Below are positions 22,581 through 34,947 of a stretch of 64,000 nucleotides of DNA, one piece after another (position 1 is the first letter of the stretch; each line of letters opens with the position of its first letter). The DNA lies in assembly GCA_021234155.1 (NCBI GenBank), contig JAJEKV010000019.1, positions 20,356,112-20,420,111 on the forward strand. The letters run 5' to 3'. The translations under genes were made by a program, and so were the position numbers. This stretch comes from Isoetes taiwanensis. Its lineage: Eukaryota > Streptophyta > Lycopodiopsida > Isoetales > Isoetaceae. The notes below the pieces were generated by a model. It was not told the DNA's origin. It ran no database searches and worked only from the letters and a program-made list of their open reading frames with translations.

Positions 22581-23599
22581 TAGGCATTGACCATTTTGAC
22601 CCGGTCGGAAAATGGAATGGCTCAGTTCTGATAGTATCTTGAGCGGTTTGGTGGCGGCCAATATATGGATCCAAATTAGGTCCACAGATTGATATGAGGC
22701 CAAAAATTCATTAAACTCTTGCTTTGTGCAAAGATTCTTGCAAGGCCACTAACTTTTGCTTAGAATGCCTTCTTTTTCTTTGGGTTTCTTTGAACTCTAT
22801 TTCTTTTGAACCCAAACCACCCATCTCCCCATATTTTCCTATTTCTTGAAAATTTGGTTACCATAATATTTTTGTTAGATATGCGAGGATCATAGATTCT
22901 ACACCTTCGATTCCTTGTTTGCATTTATAATTAATGACCAAAAGTTATTCTTTGAATAGTTCGATTAAGCCCAGAAACGGTGATTCGAGCAGTTAAAGCA
23001 AAACAAGTTCTATTGCAAAGTGAGACTATTGCCAAAACAAGTTACATCATTAATGAAAAGCCTTTACAAAGAATAGTCACAAGGACTATTCTGAGGTAAA
23101 GCAGAGATTCCTTCAATCAGCTGTCGGTAAGGGGGCCATCTTGGGCTCTATACTTAGGTGCGTCCTCGCGAGCATACATCTTCATTTAAGTGCGGCTCCT
23201 CGTCATCATAACTTGCATACCCTCGGGCACCGCAGGCGGCGGCAGTGATCCACAGTGGGCTCTCCACCTCTCCACAGGTCAGGTGAACACAACCACCACT
23301 GTGGCAAAGGCGGCCTCCTCTACACAGTGGAGAGACCACGGATCCATGAAGCCACGGATTCTGGCCGTGCTGGTGCGAAGGCCAGTAATGGCCGGGATAG
23401 TGTTCCTACAGGTATAGTCTTGAACTTGGCTGCCCATGGTAGAAGAATGGACGAGCAGGAAGGAGTGAAGGAGATCGTGGAATGAGCCAGTGAGGACGGA
23501 ATGGCTGAGCGAATTTAGAATAAAAGGATTCTGCAGTGGCTGGGCATTATACTGATTTTGAATAGAAAGGCGTTTACGCCATACCCGTGGCTCACCACC

Positions 23600-24135
23600 C
23601 ATGCAGCCCCGCTACCCACCTATGATTCACCACATGATTCACCATTACACCACATGATCTACATACACCACATTTGCATCACCAAACATGTTGGTGTGAA
23701 AGTCAAACATGTAACAAAGGTCATGTAAAGGCTCAAAGCGTAAGGTGGCTCAAATATGCCACCTAGGCTCCAACATGCCAAGGTGGCTCAAACTTCATAC
23801 CACCTAGAAACCAACCTTACCACAATAGCTCCAGCATACCACCTATGATTCACCCATGATTCACCGTGCACCCGCAGTTCACCGGCACATTTGCATCACC
23901 AAGCATATTTTGGTCAATAGAAAGTCAAACATGTAACAAGGGTCATAAGGCTCGAGAAAAAGCAAGGTGGCTCAAATATGCACTTTCGGCTCCATATATA
24001 ATAAATTGGCTCAAACATGCACCTGGGCTCCAACATGTGCCACGTAGCTCAACATGCCACCTATGATTCACCCATGATTCACCCACATGGTTCACCGATG
24101 CCACATGATTCACCACATGCCATTTGCATCACCCT
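23600..24135 (+). repeat. Two-copy long repeat with TTCACC-rich flanks
   Basis: Two diverged copies of a roughly 240-bp block, each with CACATTTGCATCACCAA, then AAGTCAAACATGTAACAA, then AAGGTGGCTCAAATATGC, bounded by clusters of ATGATTCACC. The cluster cores read TTCACCAC, opposite in orientation to the 17.85-18.44 kb array. Confidence 0.75.
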
Positions 24136-27100
24136 CCTATCACGACATGTAACACCACATTGTCACTTGAATCTTTGAATACATCAATTTCTTCTAAGTT
24201 TGAACTCCACGAGTGTTGCTCACAGTCGGCGAGAAAAAAGTCTTTAACTATCGGCTAAGAAGCCCGACAACAATGCAGCCTAGAAATTAAGCCAATGCAA
24301 GAATGGGTTACAAGAATAACCTCTTTGGTTGCAATAATACAAACATGTGATTACAAGTAAGATCTATTGATCTATCAGCCTCGACTTCATTACTCAGCCG
24401 CTTTGCCTGCGCGTAAATGTGTTCTGCACGTATACGCGGCTCGCAGCTAGGGGTGGTACACACACTTGACATATCGAATTTTCCGGATGGTATTTTCGAT
24501 TTGAACTTCGCTGCATTAAATATGCCAGTCGCGTACGCAGCCACAACTTTCTTTACAAAGACACATAGCAGGACCACCGACCAGCAATCGGTGAGTGGGG
24601 AACGCCAATTTCTTATGCCGTGCGCGGCTTTGGTGCTTCGTGTTGTTTTGTCTGCAAACTCACTGGCGGGCTGCCAGGCCTTGTGCATTTCTAAAATTTG
24701 TCAAAATACATTTACACTTAGGCTGAGCATTTAGCTGGCTGACCTCAAGACCTACAATGACATACCTTGTCAGTCTGCGTCTTATCTTGTGAATGGTACT
24801 AAAATTGCAAGTTGAGGTTCCTTGATTTTATCCTTTGAAACCACTTCGTTAATGATAATGATAACCGATAAGCGCGGATCCACAGAAATGGAACCTGTTC
24901 CATGTCATGCTTGATCTTTGAAATTGGTGCATACACTGCCCAAATCCGAGATGCGGTAAAGCAAGATGATTTAGAAACAGAGACTTCGTCGGGTTGTTTA
25001 TATTAAATTACTAACCTCATGAAATGGACTATCCTGTCAGACCAATCTACTCAAGCCCAAATAATATATTGCGTCCCCAAGCACAAATTCCTCAGTCTGG
25101 GAATAACTCATCGAAGTAACCGATACATGAGTCCTCACTAGTGAGCCTACCGCCCACCAACAGTTTCATGTGCTTAACACTCTATGGGCCTCTGCCGCTT
25201 TTTATTCTCCCTGTGAGTTGGGAAGGTGCAATTAAGCTAGCAACATGATAAAAGACTGGGGCCACTCTATTTTTATTTTCTTTATGAAAGAAGGATTGTA
25301 TTACTCATAAATTAAAAAACATACGAAAATAAGGCTCTAGCCTATATCAAAGTTAGGGGTAATTTGTGTGTAGCAGAGTTCCACCATTTGGTACAAAATA
25401 TAAAGTCTCGAATAAGAACCACCCCACAAACCATATGCACTTTGTGACGAGGGAGTAGAATTGGAATTGGAAGGAGGCCAAATATGAATTAAGGAGATAA
25501 GTTCACAGGAACCGGATGGTGAGATCGTGAAAAGAGTGTGTAGCAAGAGGGTATTGTGGTAGTAGAAAATCCATGATCTCACTCTCTGTGGATAATGTCG
25601 TACCGGGCTAATAGGTGCAACTGGAGGCCCATTAAACACCAAATGCAATTTCACATCTACCCTCTTGTGGTAATAGTACATGGACCGTGAACAAGAGAAT
25701 TGTCCTTCGAGAAGTCAATTGTGAGCCCAATGAACTTATGGCGATATGAGCATTGCCTTTGCTGCCCGTCAAACCACGCCTATCACCACCAGTCCCCAAT
25801 GGTAGGGACCAGGAGAAACCCTGCTACACAACTAGATGCTTAAATTCGATCTCTTGCAAAAAAAAAGGGATATTTAGCAGAACCGAACAACTCCATAAAA
25901 TCCATTATTGAGCTTAAGCTAAACCAAAACCCAAAAATACTTAAGTGTTTTACTTGCCCGATTCAAATTGGAATCCGGGCCGCCAAATTGAAAGGCAAAG
26001 GCTTCAACCAATGTGGTTCACCAAATGCAATGGTTAAATACCTTTTCATTTAACCTTTATGGGTGATATAGAATTACACCCCAACTGCATCAAGTGCAAT
26101 TTAAAATTTCACACCATCAATTTGGCTTCGTAATGAGCTATAGATGACTCATCGGTGCCGTTCTCCAAAGAGAGAAGAGGCAGGATTGATCTTAGATATG
26201 TGAAAATGCAAGCTAAGACCTTCTCTAATTTTGTGTGATGTTTTTGAGTACCAAAAGAGAAAGGAGAAAGAAACCTGCAAAGGCATCTGAAGGAAACTTT
26301 AGATGAGCAGGTTATAGTACCGATTATCCCCCGTGGTTAAGTAAGTGTAGGAGCAATGGGAAGTGAACCTAGAGAGAAGGACAAGTTCATCCCAGGGCTG
26401 TTGATTCAACCTCCCACTCTGAAAACAAAATCAGATTCACATCCTGCATTTCAGCAGCAGAGTTTTGGGTTGCTGTAACGAACTCGCAGGTATAGATTAT
26501 TATCAAGAGTATGTTCTTAAAACTATATTATAGAGCAATCCTTCCACTTTTTTATATCTTCTACTAGACCGTGAGCTTATTACTTTTTTAAGCATAGAAT
26601 AGTGTCTCCTAAAATTGCTTCTTCAAATCACCAATGTTGGACCCTCTCCCTTAGCTTCCCACGCCGCCTCTTAACCATGCATTTGTCTCCCTTCACCTCA
26701 TCCCCCTGCCATCCCAATATATTCTCCTCTCTTATATTTTATTGAAGTTAGGTAAATTTTATCACAATACACATTAGGGCATAAGATTAGATAATCATAG
26801 ACCATTGGGGACTCTAGGATCTTGATGGGGGGCAAACACCCCATTCCAGTGGCTGTGGTCTGTTAGTACCAAAACCCTACATCTCTAGAGATTTTAACCT
26901 AGGGTTTCTATGCCGATGACAAAAAAGCCAGACAAAGAAAAAGACCAAAACTCCCTAAGTTAATTGTGTTAAGGCGATAACACCTTAGAACTCCTGCAGC
27001 AGCCACATGCCCCCTGGCCAGTAAGAAGGCATAATTTTCTCGACATTATAATAGCATAACAATCAAGTCCAAAATCCCACCAATTGCTTAAAAAAAGATA

Positions 27101-28110
27101 TAATAGAGCATTACCGGGTTTCTGTAGGCACTTCCAATTCAAATACCGTGTTTGCCTCGCCTTTACATGAAGAAGTCATTCAACTCTGGGTGGATTTAAA
27201 GTTACTTTGAGCTGCTTTATTCCTTTTTGCAATGTATCTTCCAGCAGCCCTTGCTCTTGATAAAATTCTACGGCGATCACCTAAAATGTCAAGAATGAAG
27301 AAACCAAAAAGGATTCCAGGTGATGTTCCCCGCATGGATATTCTACGGAAACCAAGTAGCGGAGCCGGTTGACATGCCAGAAATGCTCATAAGTGAACAT
27401 TCTGCTACGGGAAACCAATAGAGATTTCTCATAGAAGTTTCTACTTTTTTTCATCCTGACTTCACTTTGATGATGGCTTCTTATCGCTTCACCATCGCTT
27501 CGCTCGGGCGATAGTTTGAGCATGAAAAGCTCATTTCCTTTTACAGATCTCGCAGATCTTTAAAACAAGCTTCCAGAAGTTCTCGGAGTCGTTGAGCTCC
27601 CGATCTGACATGTATCGACTTAGGCCGCCAGCTTGAGTCAGTTTGAGTCGGATTCACATGTAATAGTGACTTAGCCGGATCTTGAGTTATTGCAGGCGCG
27701 CATGGCAGAAGGGCAGACAACCTAATTGTAAAAGTATATAATGCGACATACGCCGAATCTAATGTTACTAGAATGTTAAGCAAAACATAGATTGCGATTG
27801 AATTTTGCCAATGGCTAACACTCATTGATCTTTAAAGGAAATATTTCATTTTGGTTTTTTCATCACTAGAAAAGAAAAATAAGGTGAAAAGAATGGTATG
27901 TTTTAGGGTCCCAAAAGATGGATACGTTACATACGGGGTTGTTAAGCATATATATATAACAGCATACCGCCGCCATTTGCGGTGCCAGATCCTGTAAAGC
28001 TGGCATCTGGGTGGTATGGAGTTATGCAGGAGCAGCGGAGACACGGGCCACCCCGGCCCACCATCTAAAGCCTTCAAGGTAATTTGCAGACTTTTCCTTT
28101 TTCAATATTT
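24136..28110. other. Long gene-poor stretch
   Basis: No recognised protein. The longer frames (24417-24734 plus, 25337-25681 minus, 27541-27825 minus) show no domain, and no splice-consistent set of exons could be put together. Codon use looks non-coding by eye. Confidence 0.4.
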
Positions 28111-28114
28111 CGAA

Positions 28115-28320
28115 CATTTTTAGATTAATTTTACGTTTTTCAGTTCTAAATTTAAACAAGGAAATCTTAAGCTAGATCCGGTAAAGCCTATGTTTGTGTT
28201 CATACATTCTTCTAAGCGGTTGATTTTCCTTTTCATTTTTTTTTTAGATTAATTTTACGCCGTTCTAAATTTAAACAAGGAAGGTCTTATTTTTTGTTCA
28301 TACATTTCTGAGTGCTTTTT
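28115..28320 (+). repeat. Local tandem duplication, period about 126 bp
   Basis: TTTTAGATTAATTTTACG ... TTCTAAATTTAAACAAGGAA and GTTCATACATT occur twice in the same order. The copies differ by small indels, one of them at a CCG site. Confidence 0.65.
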
Positions 28321-28410
28321 ATAAGTGCTTTTATAGTTGAGGATTACTATAGCGTTTTATTTCATCTACCATGAAATCTGCAGTCAAGCCCTTTTGGTGA
28401 TGCCCGGCCA

Positions 28411-29423
28411 AGGGGGAGCAAAGTCATTGCCGAACGTGAAGGAAAGAAGGAAACTGAAGTCTTTGCTAGAACAGGCACAAAAGAATGGAAACCTAGCGTA
28501 CGTTCATCCTTTATACTACGTTCTTGTGTTCTTTTTTTCAGCAAACAACATGGCTCTGGTAGTTTAGTGTGTATGTTCAGTTTGTTGAGTAAAGATGCTG
28601 AGTTGTCACATTATATGCCCAAGCAGTCAATCAACAGTTCGGTATAGATACATATTATATGTCCAAGCAGTCAATTCACAGTTGGGTATAGATGTGTTTT
28701 ATTTGAAGTTATTTTGGCATGGATAGCTGAAAGCGAGTTTAATGATCATATCACTGAAAAGATACCATTGTGATCCTTTCAGTATATTTTGGGGACTAGA
28801 TATCAGGCATGCTGCTCTGGCATGGCATTTTTGAAGGGTGGCACTTTGGTCACACGCATGCCCACTTTATACATGATTTGTGTTAACATGTTTTATATGT
28901 GTGTTGCTTCTGTATTCATACATGTCTAGTTATGATGTTATTTATATAGCACGTAATCAGGTGCTTCTATTGTAGGAAAATGTTTGTCACTTTGTTTTAT
29001 AGATCTTATTTTGAGCAAATGTCGAGGGAGGAGTCCTATAAGTCAATGAACTTCTTATTAGCGGTGCAGGTTCAGTTGACTGAACAACAATATGAAGAAA
29101 AAAGGCAGTGGAAGCGGAGCTTGCCTATACAAAGGCATGAACTGGAGAAGGAGCAAGACCCCCGGTAAACCGCTACAGGTTCTGAAGGAGGAAGTGATAA
29201 ACCAGGAGAGAAAGCTTGCAACTCTGCTGGCAACTTTTGAGGTATTTGCTGGAACGTAAAATTTAGAGGGAAGTTATGTTCTGAGCTGGTACCAATTGAT
29301 CTATGCAGAAAATAGCGATTCAACCAAAAGCTGGAGCTCAAGGCGCCCTACATATGATAGGAGAAGAGAAGGATTATCCTGCAGCACAAGCAGAATATGG
29401 TGATCAGCGAGATGGCGTATGAG
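28411..29423 (+). pseudogene. Fragments of a coiled-coil protein gene, unidentified
   Basis: Three exon-like pieces lie in order. About 28411-28500 reads KSLPNVKERRKLKSLLEQAQ and ends near GTACGT. About 29015-29241 reads SREESYKSMNFLL, EQQYEEKRQWKR and, after a frame change near 29160, KPLQVLKEEVINQERKLATL, ending in GAG before GTATTT. The exon from 29309, after CTATGCAG, reads KIAIQPKAGAQGALHMIGEE and stops at about 29421. The last two join in phase 0. The helical, charged composition suggests a coiled coil. I do not recognise the family, and it may be more than one gene. The frame change makes it a likely pseudogene. Confidence 0.4.
28611..28690 (+). repeat. Two-copy 44-bp tandem repeat
   Basis: TTATATGYCCAAGCAGTCAA followed by CAGTTSGGTATAGAT is present twice, head to tail. 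Confidence 0.7.
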
Positions 29424-29449
29424 TAGTTTTGGGAGGTCGGTCTGTTGAA

Positions 29450-29885
29450 AGTAGTGATGGCAGGGTGGATCATATGGTGATGCATGGGGAGGAAGAAGTG
29501 GACGAGGGAGGTCGAAGTCAAAAGTGAGTGCTACACATGTGGAGAGGGTACTTTGGTTGATCCAGCTGCTCATCATTATTTTATTTGCTAGTTATAATTA
29601 TTTACATTATCTGTTTGTGATCAGCTTAATACTTCTCATGTGATTGTCCAAAACCGCATTGGTGAAGGTATGGTGGAAGTGGAGGAGGTGGTGGTGGTGG
29701 AAGGGGTCAGCAATGCTATTCTTGTGGTCAATCTGACATATTTCTCGAGAATGTCCTTATGGTGGCACAGCAGGAGGCTATGGAGGAAGCTATTCGCGAG
29801 CCTATGAAGGGGTGCTCAGTATGGCTATGATGATCAACATGGTCGGGAAGGAGGGAGGATCTTATAATGTAGGGCCACACTGACT
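29450..29885 (+). pseudogene. Glycine-rich zinc-knuckle (CCHC) protein remnant
   Basis: A first part reads WQGGSYGDAWGGRSGRGRSK and, one base out of frame, CYTCGEG, the start of a zinc knuckle. After a putative intron ending TGATCAG near 29622 comes FSCDCPKP, a Gly run (GGSGGGGGGGRGQQ at about 29668-29710), then CYSCGQS and, in neighbouring frames, SRECPYGGTAGGYGGSYSRA. Alternating Gly-rich spacers and CxxCGxxGHxxxxC knuckles are typical of plant glycine-rich RNA-binding and cold-shock-domain (GRP2/CSP) proteins, which act as RNA chaperones in nucleus and cytoplasm. The cold-shock domain itself was not found. Several small frameshifts interrupt it. What follows (about 29886-30030) looks like an ordinary 3' untranslated region. 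Confidence 0.6.
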
Positions 29886-31215
29886 GCCCTAGTTTGTTTT
29901 AGCTGCTGACATGTACAAAGAACAACTGTTGCAGTTTTGTAGTAATCAGCATCCGTTCTTTTTGTACATTATCAAATGGTTGCGGGCTGGTTCAGTTTTA
30001 TTTGCCTGGAAAACTGTATATTTCATGTGTAAATGCAAATCTTACGGCTTCATATTAAAAAAGTTGAACAGCTGAAAATTGCTCTCTTTACATGGATGAA
30101 AGCCCTCATCTTGTGACCAGAAAGAAGGACACATACATGAAGTATAAGATAGAGAACTAATCAGAAACCCAAGCTTGAAAAGAAGCCAGACAACATTCTC
30201 TCTGATTTGATTCAAGTGTACAGATAATGAAGGCATGCTGGTGTTCCAATTCTTATTTGCGATTAACTAAACTGTACCGAGCACCAAGTTTATGTAAGAA
30301 TGGTTTCATGTGCACCTTGTTCTAGACTACCATTGAAATTTGTAGCATGTTTTGTTGCAACGCTATGTATTGTGCTGGAGACGAAATTTATCAGGTGCGT
30401 GGGAAGAGAAAAACCCATTTAAGCACTAGGTAAAAACAAGGAAAAATTCCCAAATCAAAAAACCTTGAATAGAATGCTCAACCTTAAACTGGAGATATCA
30501 TCTATCGAAAGACTGAGCAGCCCTATTTTGCATGGGGCCACGCATAATCGGAATATCATAAACAGCGCCTGAACTGACAAAAGGTAGATGTAAGCCGTAA
30601 CAAAGAACCTAAGCTTCCCATCAACACGGCAAACCATAATTTTCCACGGAATACTTTTCCAGCAGCTTTCTCGAATGCAGAACTCTGAATCTGTTCTTGT
30701 TCACTGTCATTCTGGTTTTGAGGCATCTAATCCTTCCAAAGCCCAAACTGTTTGTGCTGCGCTGCAAAGGGAAGGCCAAAAGACGTCGATTGCCATAACT
30801 GCACAGGGCTCGAGCTTTTGGCACAATGGCAACTGTGGATATAAAGCGCCTTCATCTTGTCCTCTCAAATAATCCTTGTCCATGTAAAGTAGTTCCACGC
30901 CCACTTATTCTCTTAGGTTGAGACTAAAAGTTACAAGGGTAAAAGTCACGAAGTTAAAACAGATAATATTACAGGCAATTAATAGCAATGGATTGTTGTG
31001 AGGAACGACACGTTTACTAGATTGATAAATTGTGTAAGTTCCACAAAAATATATTGTAATAAATAGATGTACCCGAACTCAATAAAGGGCTTATACATGG
31101 AACCACTGCTCACAAGTAAAGTTACATAATGGTACAAACTGCTAACGTTCCACTGAGAACAGAAATTAAGAATCTGCGTGTAAATGGTGTTTGTTGTTTC
31201 GTACTAAAATACATC
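29886..31215. other. No gene recognised
   Basis: Contains the apparent 3' flank of the zinc-knuckle remnant and then AT-rich DNA. Short frames on both strands around 30620-30900 have no recognised domain. This also covers the downstream side of the minus-strand gene that ends near 31230. Confidence 0.35.
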
Positions 31216-31230
31216 ACTAGATTCCAAATC

Positions 31231-33480
31231 TTTTGTTCCACACTCGGAACAGAATTTTTAGGTTTTCCCGTAAGTATGGAGCACCACATTCGTCACAGAA
31301 CTTGGCAGGACTTGCAGGCTATGAAGAAAAATGAAATGATGTAGGTAAAAGAAATAAATTAAACATTTTGCCACTGCACTTTTTAAACAACTCCACCGTC
31401 ACAACAAACATTCCAATTCCAGAATGAAGGCCAGGGGAATGCATCTCACGTCCAACATGAGGTGGAGTATGTGGAGATGTTGCATATGTAGAGCATGTGG
31501 TAATGGGGAGTATGCTGCATATGCTGCCCATGGAGGTGTATGAGGAATGCGAAACTTTGTTGAGATTGATGCATGACACGTGATGGTGCTCCTGTTGATG
31601 TTGGGGCTATGATACAAACCAAATAAAATGCAATGAGAAAATCTTAAAATGAAAAAGATCAGTCACTCTCGCATAATCTGTCGCTGTTAGGGAACATACT
31701 GGTGAATGTGATATGTTGGTTGGTTCTGCTCCTTGAAAGTGCTATGAGCCAAAAGCAAAAGTTAGAAAACCTGGATGTAACGTGTAAAAAAAAAGATATT
31801 CTATTATTTGCTTTCAAGAATGTTCTAACAAAGGGGAACTGAAGAACATAAACTATCAAATATTTTTTCAATTTCATAGCCTGAGTATCTCTAAAACTTA
31901 GTTTCTAAAAAATTAGAAAGCAATGCCCCAAGATTTTATTTATCTGAGAGAAGCTACCCATATCCATTACTGCAATAGCAAAAAATAGTTAAAACGTTAC
32001 CGGGATCATTTGCACTGGAGCTATGTTATGTGGAGGTGTGCGCCGGTGTTTAATTCTAGGTGAATAAAATTTATAATCTCTTTTCAGATATTGCAGCATC
32101 ATGCCGCCCTGTTAATCTTTTAAACCTGTAAGTAGATGCATACGGATTTTATAGGTGTTCTGATTGAAACGTGAAAAAGAAAAAAAAAAAGCCCCATTAA
32201 AAAACCAAATACCACTTCCATCTTCTGGGGACAAAGGTGGTCGTTCAACAAGCTCCAAGCCATGAACTACTACAAATCGAACACGCTTTTCATCTCCTGT
32301 TACTAGCTGAGGAAATCTCGTTCTAGCCTCTAAAGCAGATGCCATCTCTCTCCTCCTGTAAGTTACAGGGGTACCTGCATGCATAAGTACCTATTATCAA
32401 AATGCATTCTGTATATGTTATCATAAAAAAATTTAAGCTATCATCAACAAGAAACTGGAAAGACTACCATCATCACTGAAAAAGACACAAAACCCATGTT
32501 TTGAAATACATAAATAAAATTTTCTCCCCTATTTTAGTACATTAAACACTACCTGATTTTGGGTAATGCTTTACTAACTTTTATACAATCCACCAGAAGC
32601 TTCAAGTGCCACCCCATGGTCTTTTCATGGATGCCGTCAATACTTGCTAGGCATTAATAATTTCATTTACCAGAGTCTCATACAAATTGGCAACAAATGT
32701 CAATGGTAACAGGTACTTTGGATCCCCTTCAAATTGAGTCTCAATTGGCTTTCGTTTGTTTTCCCTCTCTTTACAAGAAGCATATCATAACTGGATTCTG
32801 AAGAATCTGAAACTGGCACAACATGTGGTTGGATAAAGTTTTCAATTATAAGCTTCAAGAATCTGGCTCTCAGTCTCAATTGGATTCACATCTGCCATGC
32901 AAAGAACGTTATAGTTAGAAAAAGCAAAAGGATAATGAATGGAAACTGATCATACTAGTTATTAAAATGTTGTGTCACACCCACCAGATGTTATCAAGTA
33001 ATTTATGTTGCATTAAAATCTAATCATCACACACTTTTTCCAATTCAACAAAAGTCACACCTTCATACGTAAGCATGCCATAAGGGAGCCTGGGACTTCT
33101 TTCACCCTCAAGATGCAGCGAGACTCATTGTTTTCAACTCCAACAGCTTGCAACTGTAGAGAATTTCCATAAGACTGCATATCACACTAACAATGGTTAA
33201 TAAAATGCAGAAATCATTAAATGATTTATACATGGACAAAGTCATCTTGGCAGGGTTTAATTCGTACTCCAGAGTTTGAATCATCTTCATTGAGGCTATC
33301 GGCAGTACCATCCTCTCTGTCTGCATCATCAATTCCTTCACCATCTCCATTTCTTGAATCCACTGTATTCAAATCGTGAAGGGTGTCTTCCGACCAAAGG
33401 ATTTCCACCATTCAAATTGTAATGAAAGCCAGGTGGGAGCCTCCCTGCCATTCCAGCATTTCGTGGATAACATCGGATAG
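31231..33480 (-). pseudogene. Conserved plant protein with C-terminal double CxxC zinc ribbon, frameshifted
   Basis: Read from high to low coordinates, pieces of one gene appear in order. About 33480-33390 gives EGCPYTIRCYPRNAGMAGRL and PPGFHYNLNGGNPLVGRH. At 33411-33240 an acidic stretch follows (DGEGIDDADREDGTADSLNE), ending at a GT donor. From about 33182, after GATATGCAG, comes SYGNSLQLQAVGVENNESRC and RVKEVPGSLMA. About 32750-32590 gives DPKYLLPLTFVANLYETLVN and then SIDGIHEKTMG and ALEASGG in other frames. At 32384-32200 is RRREMASALEARTRFPQLV, then GDEKRVRFVVVHGLELVERP. A His/Gln-rich part follows near 31.5 kb, and FCDECGAPYLRE and FCSECGTK end the gene at 31300-31231. An extra A between the two CxxC pairs breaks the frame. 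The order fits a plant-wide nuclear-type zinc-ribbon protein of unknown function. At least four frame changes are needed, so it is a pseudogene or badly sequenced. Confidence 0.6.
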
Positions 33481-34067
33481 TGTAAGGGCAACCCTCGTTT
33501 GATGCCAGTGGGGCTGACTGGACTGTGAGTAATGTTTGTGGGAAAGTAGCCAGATTGTGGTCAAAATAAATAAATTGATTGGGATGTAGAAGTACAGAGA
33601 GATGCTTCAGTAAGTGTATCCACGAAGGACTGCATTGTTAAAGCCCTAACTTCCTTCTCGGTTAACTGGCTAATCCCAAGCCTTCTAAAGTAGCTCAAAA
33701 CTTTGAAAAGCATGGAAAAGATAAAATTGAACCATCCATGACAGTGTTAATCTCAAATTTGAACCCAAACTGGAAATAGAATCATTCCAGTGCGCCTCCA
33801 GAAAGCATGACAAGCCTTCATATACCGGCAAATCCAATCAAACTAAGGAGAGACAATTTATCCATCCCAGTATTAATGGATTAAAAATGGACTGAAGCAG
33901 TTGAGCTAAACCTAACACGGTGTTTCCAAAATTTACAAGAAATAGGGGGATCAACAAGCCCAACACCTGAATTTGGTGGCTGCCGAATTTTGAATTTGAA
34001 AGATGGAAAGCAGAAGCGGAGAAAAGGGGGTCACCGTCGGTGCGAGCTTGGGCCTCCGAACCTGTTG
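33481..34067. other. Presumed 5' side of the zinc-ribbon gene; no clear exon
   Basis: No confident exon. The segment may contain the first exons or promoter of the minus-strand gene, but no ATG with a convincing frame stands out. Confidence 0.3.
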
Positions 34068-34200
34068 TCTATGTGCCTTTTTTTTTCTTCCTTGGGTGAA
34101 CCTTTTACCTTATTTTTATTTAGAACTGCCGAATTTTCGAAATAGGCCTAGTTCATAAGGTGAATATTTTGGTTTGCCCCAAAGGGCAAACCCTCCCTCA
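34068..34200 (+). repeat. Duplicated block A, copy 1
   Basis: Shares CTTCCTTGGGTGAACCTTTT and GGCCTAGTTCATAAGGTGAA with 36020-36154 in direct orientation. A threefold AAACTTTGGTCAGTTT follows at 34203-34262. Confidence 0.8.
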
Positions 34201-34242
34201 TGTAAACTTTGGTCAGTTTGTTTGTAAAACTTTGGTCAGTTT

Positions 34243-34840
34243 GAAGCAAACTTTGGTCAGTTTATAGCTGATGAGTCTTGTAGCAGAGGATTAGGTGATT
34301 TTGAGTCATAAATGGTGTCCGAAGTTTGGGGAGGATGCCATAGCAAAAATATATGGAAGATATAGTCAAAGATCACGGAATGCTTTGAGGCGGGCTTCTG
34401 TGCAAAGAAATCCTCATTGTTCTCTCTAATGGTTCTCGGTTTCCCTTTGTTGAGCTTGATGAGGAGCTCCAAAGGGAAGTGGAAGTCTGGCGGTATTTCT
34501 AAAGTCCTCACGTGAAGGCAAAAATATGGGCGAGCGCTTTGATTAAATCAATGGAACTATGATCTCAACAAATTGTAATGTGTGATTACGAGGTAATTGA
34601 ATCAATTAGTTAACAAGTAGTAATAAATAGTCTTAATAGTAAATAGTGAGTGATAGAATGTGGAAGCTAAAAATAGAATGTTGGCGGAATGTCCCCTAAA
34701 ATAGAATGTTTGGACATAATGTAAGCCTAAAATAACAATGTGAATAAAGAGAGCAACATTCACGAAAAGAATACATGACACGTGGCAAAGGATTCACGAT
34801 TGGCTCAAACGCCGAAAAGTAGTCTAGGCAACATTTACGT
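34243..34840 (+). repeat. Duplicated block B, copy 1 (598 bp)
   Basis: Matches 35423-36020 along its whole length with scattered substitutions and indels. It contains a decayed copy of the 3' end of the gene at 34948-35555 (the GCTGATGAGTCTTGTAGCAG stretch is shared), with an early stop, so the gene's tail has been duplicated upstream of the gene itself. Confidence 0.8.
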
Positions 34841-34947
34841 GTAAGTCTTGCTGCAGGTGCAGATTTTCTTTGAAAATGTTGTAGGATGTCGCCTAATATC
34901 TTTATTTCTCTGTCTCAGGCACCTTTTCTTGATTCTTGGGAGGTGCG

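Noticed and set aside
25337-25681. Minus-strand frame of 114 codons
   Set aside because: No recognisable domain, no promoter or splice context and ordinary length for chance in this much sequence.
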